Below are positions 26,105-33,134 of a stretch of DNA of 64,000 bases, piece after piece; the stretch's first letter is position 1; each line of letters begins with the position of its first letter. Origin of the DNA: Mesorhizobium jarvisii. Lineage in GTDB: Bacteria; Pseudomonadota; Alphaproteobacteria; Rhizobiales; Rhizobiaceae. The DNA lies in assembly GCF_003601985.1 (NCBI RefSeq), contig NZ_QZXA01000011.1, positions 172,118 to 236,117 on the forward strand, given 5' to 3'. The notes beneath the pieces were generated by a model. It made no database searches and was not told where the DNA came from. It saw only the letters and a list, made by a program, of their open reading frames with translations. The translations under genes and the position numbers were made by a program.

Positions 26105-27088
26105 TCAATCCTCGCCAATTTCCACGGAGAGCAAAGGCCGTGCGTGAAGATAGTGGGCGGCCCGCCGTTTCGCGTCGATGTCCTTGAAAACCTTCTGCAG
26201 CTGGGGCTCGGTGAGGCCGGCAACCGCCGCGACCTCGTCGTTGGCGATCCCTTGGTTCAGGCCGTAGAGGCATAGATCCATCAGATGATAGGGCAGCGCG
26301 AAGTAGAACTCCTCCTGGCTTTGCGCCATGGAGAATGTGTCGGTGGTCGGTGCCCGCTGGCGGATTTCCTCGTCCACGTCGAGATATTCCGCGAGCTGGT
26401 AAACCTGGGTTTTGTAAAGGTGGACGATCGGCATCACGTCGGCGGTTCCGTCACCCTGCTTGACGAAGAACCCCTGGTCGTACTCAAGACGATTTGGTGT
26501 CCCCGCAACCGCATATTTGAGGCGGTCGGCGTGGTAGTATTCCGTCATCTTGCGCAGACGCTGCTTATAGTTGGTTGCGGCGACGATCTGCAGATAGGCA
26601 GCAGGCGACAGACGCACCGTGTCGACCTTGCCCTCCGGATCCTGGACGGTGAGCCGGGTGATGTTGAGGCCGTTGCTCTCGAGAACCGGTTCGATCACCA
26701 GCTTGCATTTCCAGCCGTCCCCGTAGTCGGGAACGACGGTCCGGATCGCCTCGATCTGCCGACGGTAGGCGCCGACGGCCTCCACTGCCGGGCCTATGTC
26801 TTCCAGGATATTCTCAATGCCAAGCTGTGACGCGACCCGGCGGCCAAGTCTCAGGGAGTCGCCGGAGGAATCGCGCTCCGGCATGAACAGGCCCAAGACC
26901 TTGTCCTTGCCGAACGCCCGTGTGCACAGGGTCGCGACGACGGAGCTGTCGATGCCGCCGGAAAGGCCGACAACCACTCCGCGACGGCGGAGCGTGCCAA
27001 GAACCTGCTTGCGCAAGGTGTCAACGATTCGATCGACCTCCGCACGAGCATCGAGCACCAGCATGTCCTTGCTGAAATGTGAGATCAC
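26105..27088 (-). CDS. nadE: Stand-alone NAD synthase-family enzyme (ammonia-type NadE, no glutaminase domain)
   Basis: The product is about 327 residues with the ATP-pyrophosphatase loop SGGIDSS at 43-49 and NadE regions such as AGTPNRLEYDQGFF and GTADVMPIVHLYKTQVY. NadE amidates nicotinate-adenine dinucleotide to NAD using ammonia. The GTG at 27088 overlaps the stop of the upstream synthetase gene (GTGA), which suits coupling; a longer frame reading into that gene is rejected. As a member of an acyl/amide operon it may instead amidate another adenylated acid, but the NAD-site motifs look conserved. No nitrilase glutaminase domain is present. Confidence 0.85.
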   Translation of the reverse strand: MISHFSKDMLVLDARAEVDRIVDTLRKQVLGTLRRRGVVVGLSGGIDSSVVATLCTRAFGKDKVLGLFMPERDSSGDSLRLGRRVASQLGIENILEDIGPAVEAVGAYRRQIEAIRTVVPDYGDGWKCKLVIEPVLESNGLNITRLTVQDPEGKVDTVRLSPAAYLQIVAATNYKQRLRKMTEYYHADRLKYAVAGTPNRLEYDQGFFVKQGDGTADVMPIVHLYKTQVYQLAEYLDVDEEIRQRAPTTDTFSMAQSQEEFYFALPYHLMDLCLYGLNQGIANDEVAAVAGLTEPQLQKVFKDIDAKRRAAHYLHARPLLSVEIGED

Positions 27089-29841
27089 GTCGATGACAGA
27101 TCCTCCCTTTTGCGAGACTCGGCCGGGGAGTAGGTCTGCACGACGGCCGTCTCGATGAGCGGGCGGTTGGTGGCAAGATTGGGCTCTACGACAAGGTCGA
27201 TGTGGTTGCCGATGATCGGAACCACGTCCAAATGTGCCAGAGCACTTTCCCAGCCCAGGGCCCGAGGCATTCCCTCCCGACGGCATCGGAACAAGGTGCC
27301 GGAGATGGGCAGGGCCGGTTTGGGTGCCGCGAGCCACTGGAAGAAAGACTGCGCCCGCAAGACTTCCTGCAGTTCCAGTTTGGTTCTGAAGCTTGTCGGG
27401 CTGAACTCTCCCTTGCCAAAGCGGTCGAGAATCCTGGCGAGATACGCCTCGCAACCCATGGCGACGGTGATCTTGGCAAGAGCTCGGCAAGCCATCCGGT
27501 GGGCGGATATGCGATTGGTGCGAATGCGATGGAATGTGCGGGTAAGTGTTTCCCAATGGTTGCTCGGCTCGTCCAGAAGGCTCGTATCGAGGATACCCAA
27601 AAACCTTACCGATCGACCGGCCGCCAGAAGCCGCGCCGCGACCTCGAACGCAACCGCGCCACCAAGCGAATGGCCGAGAAGTCGCACAGGGCCGTCAGGC
27701 TGGGCGCGGTCTATCTGCTCGAGTGCGGCGGCAGCCATGGCAGAGAGACTGTTACGTCCGTCCAATATCGCAGCGAGGCCAGGATATCGAATGGGGTTCA
27801 CCCGGGCGACTTTGCCCATGGCGGCTGCGAACGCAGCCAGGCTCGGACCATAACCGACGGACCCTGGAAACAGGAAAAGAACCGGAGGGTGATGCTTCTT
27901 GGCGTGTCGTTCGCCCGCCTGTGCGGATACGACAGCCTTAACCATCTCGTCGAAGCTCATACCGACGGTGAAGGCCTCGAGGCCGAGCTCTTGCCCTATG
28001 GCGCTCTCGATCGCCATGACGCAATGCAGCAGCTGCAGCGAATCTCCCCCCGCCTCATCCCAATTTCCAGCCGCAGCGCCCGTGTTGAGAACCTGCATCC
28101 ACGCGTGCTGCACCATTTGCCTTGTATTCAGTTGGCCTCCTGTGGGGAGCGGTCGGGCAGCGGGCGGCTGGACGGCTGGCGCGGTCTTTCTCTCCGTACG
28201 ATCCATTTCGGTGAGCGTTGCCAGGTCAACCTTGCCTCCCGGCAAGCGTGGGATCTCCGCGATGGTGTGCAACCGCAAGGGACGCAGCGGCGCCGGCAAC
28301 GTCGTTCTGACGAGCTGACGGAGCTCCTCCGCGAAAGCAGCCCCGGCGAAGCGCTTTGCAACCGCGAATGCAATGAGTTCCTCGGCCGGCGTCACGATTG
28401 CCACGGCATCCGCCACCGAAGGCGCGCAACGCAGGACCCGTTCGAGCTCGGCGGGCTCGACGCGTCGACCATTGATCTTGATCTGGCGCCCCTTGCGGCC
28501 GACGATGCGCAACAGGCCATCATCGTCCAGCCGAACGAGGTCGCCCGTCGCAAAAACCCGCACACCGGGATCGTCCGGGTCCGGCCGCGCGGGAATGACG
28601 ACGCCGTTCTCCCAATAACCAAGCAGAACATAGGGGCTTCTGATCAGAAGCTCTCCACTCTCGCCTGGCCCGACATCGTGTCCTGCTTCGTCGACAATGG
28701 CGAATGCCATCCCGGGAAGCAGCCTGCCGACGGGGATCGATGCGTCTTGCTCCGGCCAATCCTGCGGCAGGAACCATTGCGAGCCGGTGGTCTCGGTTGA
28801 CGAGTAGCCGATCTGGATCAGGCACTGGTCCGAAACGGCTTTGCGCAGCAAGGCGATGTCCGTCCACGATACCTTCTCGCCACCGATCCGGGCCACTCTG
28901 AGCGACTGGAAAGCGTCAGGAGGGGCCTCGGTCAACAGTGCTCGAAGCAGCGCCGGCACAAGATAGGCGATCGACACGCCTTCGGCTTGAACCCGAGCAC
29001 GGACTGCGCGGAGGCCGACCGCCTCCACCTCGAGAAGGTGCAACGTGGCGCCCGTCAGCAGTGCGGTAAAAATCTCCCGGCAACCGGCAATCGTGGCAGG
29101 CCCGGTCAGCGGCAGGAAAACGTCATCCGCGTTGATATGGCACGCGTCGACATATTGCCGGACCCGCCACAGCAGGCTGCGTTGGCTGTTGACGATGCCC
29201 TTGGGGCGTCCGGTGCTGCCTGATGTGTAAAGCACCATTGCGGGCGCATCGACGGAAACCGAAGGGAGCTGTGGCTGCTGTGACGCCTGTTGACCGTTCT
29301 GCGCGACGCCAGCCGCAATATCGATCCATAGGACTTCCTGCGGCAAATCGATTGGGCGAACGTTTCCAGCGCCTATAATGGCGCCGAGGCGTGCGGCATT
29401 CACAATCTCGATGATCCGAGAGCCCGGATCTCTCATGTTGAGCGGAACCGAAGGCCGCCCGGCCGCCATACTCGCCAGTATCGCCACAGCGTACCAGGCC
29501 GAGTTGGCCTGAAGGATTCCGACCGCCTGTCCTTCGGGAACGACGGCAGCGATACGGTACGACAATGTCTCGACAGCCCTGAAAAGCTCGGAATAAGTCA
29601 GGCGATTGACGCCGTCGCCGATCGCGAGCTTGTCGGGATATTGCCTTGCGACGTTTCTAAGGTGATCGAAGACGGGAATGTCAGCAAAACCGGCGCCCAT
29701 CCGCTGATAGGGGCGCCAGAGGAGTTCCCCTTCGTCAAGAGCATATTCGGGAATATCTGACCATCCGCGGGTCGTCGTCGGTCGACAATCCACCCGCAGG
29801 TCTTGATTCACCGCTTCAGACTGCAAATACGCTGAAGACAT
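27085..29841 (-). CDS. NRPS-like adenylation-carrier-thioesterase synthetase 1
   Basis: This 918-residue protein has three domains: adenylation (about 55-545; LYTSGSTGRPKG at 204-215, YSSTETTG near 347, ATGDL at 431, catalytic Lys537 in PGGKVD), peptidyl carrier (phosphopantetheine Ser601 in GGDSLQLL), and thioesterase (nucleophile Ser725 in GHSLGG, Asp752 in GILDTS, His in IIGNHID). It has no condensation domain. Anchored on the GATL end of motif A4, the position of the amino-binding Asp of standard amino-acid domains is Ile251, so the substrate is probably not a normal alpha-amino acid. It starts the five-gene operon and is a clear paralogue of the synthetase at 33135-35906. Confidence 0.92.
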   Translation of the reverse strand: MSSAYLQSEAVNQDLRVDCRPTTTRGWSDIPEYALDEGELLWRPYQRMGAGFADIPVFDHLRNVARQYPDKLAIGDGVNRLTYSELFRAVETLSYRIAAVVPEGQAVGILQANSAWYAVAILASMAAGRPSVPLNMRDPGSRIIEIVNAARLGAIIGAGNVRPIDLPQEVLWIDIAAGVAQNGQQASQQPQLPSVSVDAPAMVLYTSGSTGRPKGIVNSQRSLLWRVRQYVDACHINADDVFLPLTGPATIAGCREIFTALLTGATLHLLEVEAVGLRAVRARVQAEGVSIAYLVPALLRALLTEAPPDAFQSLRVARIGGEKVSWTDIALLRKAVSDQCLIQIGYSSTETTGSQWFLPQDWPEQDASIPVGRLLPGMAFAIVDEAGHDVGPGESGELLIRSPYVLLGYWENGVVIPARPDPDDPGVRVFATGDLVRLDDDGLLRIVGRKGRQIKINGRRVEPAELERVLRCAPSVADAVAIVTPAEELIAFAVAKRFAGAAFAEELRQLVRTTLPAPLRPLRLHTIAEIPRLPGGKVDLATLTEMDRTERKTAPAVQPPAARPLPTGGQLNTRQMVQHAWMQVLNTGAAAGNWDEAGGDSLQLLHCVMAIESAIGQELGLEAFTVGMSFDEMVKAVVSAQAGERHAKKHHPPVLFLFPGSVGYGPSLAAFAAAMGKVARVNPIRYPGLAAILDGRNSLSAMAAAALEQIDRAQPDGPVRLLGHSLGGAVAFEVAARLLAAGRSVRFLGILDTSLLDEPSNHWETLTRTFHRIRTNRISAHRMACRALAKITVAMGCEAYLARILDRFGKGEFSPTSFRTKLELQEVLRAQSFFQWLAAPKPALPISGTLFRCRREGMPRALGWESALAHLDVVPIIGNHIDLVVEPNLATNRPLIETAVVQTYSPAESRKREDLSST

Positions 29842-30157
29842 TCAGGGCCCCACCAAGCTGAACGTCGACCATCACTCGCCACCGAAATCTTTTCATCAAT
29901 CATTCGGATGATGCCTCAATCTTGATCAGACAGCGCTTTCCCGCCCCCGGCCTCGAGGAAGTTCTCCAATTCCCCTTCAGGAACGGCCGGTCCGCCCGGA
30001 GGTCCCCGATCTTGAGACGCTTGCCAAGGGCCAATCCCGCGTGCCTCCGGCATATATGAAAGGTCATTCAAACGAACGTTGGTGTGGCTCGTAATCCGGC
30101 TAATCTTTGACATGCAGGCGAATGACTGCTTGCTCGGAGACATTTGGGCATTGCGTG
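29842..30157. other. Divergent intergenic stretch, no gene seen
   Basis: This gap separates the minus-strand synthetase operon from the plus-strand kinase gene and should hold promoters for both. I see no convincing box or dyad. Frames inside it lack ribosome sites and have no recognisable motif. Confidence 0.4.
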
Positions 30158-30883
30158 ATGATCATCGAGTTGTTTGGGCCGCCTGGTGCAGGCAAGACCA
30201 CACTTCTTCGCGGCCTCTGCCAGGGGATGGCGAAACACGGCATCAACGTGAAGACAGTGAACGGGTATCGCCTGATTGAATATGGGTCGGCCCAGGAAGA
30301 TGGTCCGGAAGTACGCCATGGCATTGGGCGCATTGGCAAAAAGATTGCCACCTCCGGCCCAGTCTTGCTGTCGACCCTGCCGAAGGATGGTGTCGCGGCG
30401 CGGCTTCTGGCGTCAATCCCACTACGAAGCCGCACATGGTCATGGCGCATGAAGGTCGATATCGCCCTGCTGTGCGAGTCATGGCGTCAAGCGCAGCAAT
30501 CGGAAGGTTATTTCATTTTCGAAGAGGGCCTAATCCAGGCTTTATGCGCGCTGGTTGTGCTGGCGCGAACTCCAAGCATTGACGTGGTTCGTGACTGCCT
30601 GGCGTTCATGCCGCGACCAGACCTCCTTATCCAGATCGATGCGCCGCAGGAAACGCTGCGCCGCCGTCTTATGGATCGGCATGCGCAGCAACCGCTCCTG
30701 GAGGTCCTCCTGTTCGAACTCGGCGTGGACAGGGGCTTGAGGCAGGCCGATATCTCAAGGGAGATCGGCAAGTGCTTGCGCCAGGATGGATGGCCCTTGA
30801 TACAAGTCAACGGTGCTGAACCTCACGACCTCGACAAGATCATCGCGCGAGTCTTGGAAGAGTACGAGACCGTCCCGGGTTGA
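30158..30883 (+). CDS. P-loop kinase-like protein, sibling of the flippase-fused kinase domain
   Basis: This 241-residue protein starts MIIELFGPPGAGKTTLL, a Walker A loop at residues 7-15, followed by an acidic-start FIFEEGLIQAL motif and an arginine-rich lid (PQETLRRRLMDR), the layout of small-molecule or nucleotide kinases. Its N terminus and the EEG-x2-QA motif match the kinase half of the fusion protein at 42962-45196 (DQGYVQAI there), so the two are related. No ribosome site is evident at ATG 30158; an in-frame start at 30107 would add 17 residues. The substrate is unknown; context suggests a sugar, lipid or other precursor of the polysaccharide. Confidence 0.75.
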   Translation: MIIELFGPPGAGKTTLLRGLCQGMAKHGINVKTVNGYRLIEYGSAQEDGPEVRHGIGRIGKKIATSGPVLLSTLPKDGVAARLLASIPLRSRTWSWRMKVDIALLCESWRQAQQSEGYFIFEEGLIQALCALVVLARTPSIDVVRDCLAFMPRPDLLIQIDAPQETLRRRLMDRHAQQPLLEVLLFELGVDRGLRQADISREIGKCLRQDGWPLIQVNGAEPHDLDKIIARVLEEYETVPG

Positions 30884-31013
30884 CCAAGGCGATAAAAGCC
30901 ATAAACACTGGCTTGGCTGGTGATCATGAAGTGGTGGGGACCTCACTTCGGCCGAGCAGCAGGCGTGTTGGCCGTGGACCTGTGCGACGTTGCCAATGCA
31001 ACTGGCCGCGCAA

Positions 31014-31226
31014 TCATTTCGTATCGCGTTGGTCGAGCACTTCAAGCATGGTGGTCAACATGCTTCCGACTTCTTCCGAGATTTCCTCGGGGCGAATTCC
31101 CGCCTTGATGGCGTCCGCCGTCACTTGCTCGGCGAGTTTGGCCGCAAGGGTCGGGTCGGATTTCGAATAGGGCGGCACATTATCCTCCACCCATTTCTGC
31201 AGGAATTCGATGCCGCGAGTGCTCAT
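31014..31226 (-). CDS. DUF768-like small protein, unknown function
   Basis: This is a 70-residue protein beginning MSTRGIEFLQKWVEDNVP, matching the start pattern of DUF768 proteins, which I know mainly from Mesorhizobium. The rest is helical and acidic (IRPEEISEEVGSML). Its role is unknown. I chose the ATG at 31226 by family start; upstream in-frame codons (to 31298) do not fit the family. The genome type is supported by this family more than by any other single gene here. Confidence 0.7.
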   Translation of the reverse strand: MSTRGIEFLQKWVEDNVPPYSKSDPTLAAKLAEQVTADAIKAGIRPEEISEEVGSMLTTMLEVLDQRDTK

Positions 31227-31300
31227 GATGGACCAATGCTCGTTGGAGCGGTTCGTTCCATCAAAGTATTTCACCGAAGTATATTGAGGTATATTCAAGA

Positions 31301-31335
31301 AAACGTCAGACCCTTGTGATCAGGGTCTGACGTTT
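31301..31335 (-). terminator. Rho-independent terminator of the RTX protein gene
   Basis: A perfect 13-base inverted repeat, AAACGTCAGACCC / GGGTCTGACGTTT, is separated by a 9-base loop. On the minus strand it begins 9 bases after the RTX gene stop and is followed by TTTTCTT, the expected layout of an intrinsic terminator for that gene. It is the clearest terminator in the window. Confidence 0.85.
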
Positions 31336-31343
31336 CCCAAGGC

Positions 31344-32831
31344 TCACGCTACGATGAACGAGGACGCAGTCAAAGACAGATGCGGAGACAGGGTGGCAAA
31401 CTGGATCTGATGTGCGCCACCCTCGCCGTCGCTGTCGAAAGACAGGGCGCCGGTCGAACTGTTATAGATGACGTGATCGCCGCTGTCGTGCGCACCCCTG
31501 CCTTCGTGGAACGCCGAGGTGGGAAGGGTGCCCGCTTGAAGGCCGGTAAACACATTGTGGTCGAGCACGATCTTGTCCTGGGTCACATTAAAATCGGTGA
31601 TCTTGTCGACATTGCCGGTCTTGAGGGCGGCATTGAAGAAAAAGAAGTCCTTGCCCCCATTTCCCGTCAGCACGTCTTTCCCGCCACCGCCGTTGATGAC
31701 GTTGCTGCCGGCATTTCCGTCTATGGTTTGGGAGAACTCGTTTCCCTTGAGGTTCATGGTCGTAGTGCCGGACTTGCTTGTGATGGCGAGGTGCTCGATC
31801 TCCGAGCCGGCCGACAGCGCATAGCTCACCGATGCCAGCACAGTATCGTTACCGCCGCCCAACAGTTCCACCACCTTGTCGCCGACGTTGTTGACATAGT
31901 AGGTGTCGTTGTAGCCGCCACCGATCATCGTATCTACGCCGGTGGTGCTGTGAAACACATCCGCGCCGCCCGTGCCGTAGAAAGTGTGATCGCTGCTCGA
32001 AGGCACGGTACTGGTTGGGGGCACCGTGCTGGGAGGGGGCACAGTGCTGGTGGGCGGAGTTGTTTCGCCGGTCGAAGGCACGCTGGTGGTGCTCTGATTG
32101 TGCTGAAGGAAGAGGGCCTGCAGCGCCGGCGAGTCGCCAAGCGCGGTGTCACCCTGTTGAGAGCCCCATGCATAGGCATAGTCGAAGGCGGGCGATGGCG
32201 CAACCTTGGCCCAGTGGTCCAGCATGGTCTGCTCCTGGGCGACGCTGGGAAGGACATATTGGCCGCCGGTATCGGTGGTGTAGTTGCCGCCGCCGAACGT
32301 CTGATAAACCGGAACGATCTGGCTGAGCGGAACGCCAGAGGCGACCGCCGCGGCCACGGTCCTGTCGATCATATTGTAGTCGACGGTGCTTGTGCCGGTG
32401 CGCACCGGGTAGGGATCCACGCCGTAATAGTCGATATGCGTGTTGGCGGGATTGAAAGTGTTTGAAAAATCGGGATCAGCCGAAGACCCCATGTTCATCA
32501 TGGTGATGAAGGTCTTGGCGCCGGGCAGGTGGGTGTGGATCCAGTCGGATTCCGCCTTCAGATTGTCGGCTGTGGCATAGGTTCCCCATTTGCCCGTGGG
32601 ATCGGGCTCGTCGACGAGGAAGAAGCCGAACACCTTCGGGTTGCCGATGAAGGGCGTGACTTTGTCAATGAAAGACGAGGTTGCGCCATTGGCTTCATCG
32701 AGCCAGACCAGACCTTTCGTGCCAGCCGGCAAGGCGTTGAGTTCGTCCACGGATGAAACGTCGACAAGATTGAACCCGGCGGTTGCGACCTCGGAGGCCG
32801 ACCCACCCGAGGCATAGTGGAGGGTTGTCAT
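31344..32831 (-). CDS. Secreted RTX-type protein with glycosidase-like N-terminal domain
   Basis: The 495-residue protein has an N-terminal barrel-like domain (about 1-255) with GFFLVDEPDP and YYGVDPYP, suggesting a glycoside-hydrolase-like fold with an acidic catalytic residue. A Thr/Ser/Pro linker follows (TPPTSTVPPPSTVPP), then RTX calcium-binding repeats (GGGGKDVLTGNGGKDFF). It has no Sec signal, fitting type I secretion by the PrsDE-like pair encoded at 58448-61572. RTX glycanases of rhizobia trim exopolysaccharide, so it may process the product of this locus. The ATG at 32831 has AAGGAAA upstream; a terminator follows the stop. Confidence 0.82.
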   Translation of the reverse strand: MTTLHYASGGSASEVATAGFNLVDVSSVDELNALPAGTKGLVWLDEANGATSSFIDKVTPFIGNPKVFGFFLVDEPDPTGKWGTYATADNLKAESDWIHTHLPGAKTFITMMNMGSSADPDFSNTFNPANTHIDYYGVDPYPVRTGTSTVDYNMIDRTVAAAVASGVPLSQIVPVYQTFGGGNYTTDTGGQYVLPSVAQEQTMLDHWAKVAPSPAFDYAYAWGSQQGDTALGDSPALQALFLQHNQSTTSVPSTGETTPPTSTVPPPSTVPPTSTVPSSSDHTFYGTGGADVFHSTTGVDTMIGGGYNDTYYVNNVGDKVVELLGGGNDTVLASVSYALSAGSEIEHLAITSKSGTTTMNLKGNEFSQTIDGNAGSNVINGGGGKDVLTGNGGKDFFFFNAALKTGNVDKITDFNVTQDKIVLDHNVFTGLQAGTLPTSAFHEGRGAHDSGDHVIYNSSTGALSFDSDGEGGAHQIQFATLSPHLSLTASSFIVA

Positions 32832-33115
32832 GCAAATTTCCTTACGTCCGATTCGGTGGTGCCCCATGCCTGCCTATTGGAAAGGATATATTAGGGCCAA
32901 ATCAAATACCGGCGCCCATTGATAGAATCGTTGATCATGGCAAGGAGAGCCTATGCGACGGGAAGGCTGCCCGGGTCCTGGTACTTGTTGATTATTTAGG
33001 GATATTTCAGCGCGGCGACGCAGGACCAGGCTGTTCTCGCTACGACGGCAGTGCCAGCGGATTTGTTGTGGATCCGTCAGCAAGATACACGGGCATCCGG
33101 TCTCGATTCAGCCTC
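32832..33115. other. Intergenic stretch upstream of the RTX gene, no gene seen
   Basis: This gap precedes the RTX gene on the minus strand and follows the stop of the second synthetase. It should contain the RTX gene promoter. I recognise no specific box; frames within it lack ribosome sites. Confidence 0.4.
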
Positions 33116-33134
33116 CGGGTGTTCGAATCACCCG
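33116..33134 (-). terminator. Hairpin just after synthetase 2, shaped like a tRNA T-arm
   Basis: CGGGTG-TTCGAAT-CACCCG forms a 6-base stem with a 7-base loop directly after the synthetase 2 stop on the minus strand. It could act as a weak terminator or an mRNA 3'-end hairpin, without a T-tract. On the plus strand the loop matches a tRNA T-loop, but I cannot complete a tRNA cloverleaf around it. Confidence 0.35.

Noticed and set aside
26105..27556. NadE start at 27556
   Set aside because: That extension runs through the end of synthetase 1 in another frame; the GTG at 27088 overlapping the upstream stop fits better.
27202..28800. 532-residue plus-strand frame
   Set aside because: It lies opposite synthetase 1, with no recognisable domain.
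31380..32465. 361-residue plus-strand frame
   Set aside because: Antisense to the RTX gene; no ribosome site or motif.
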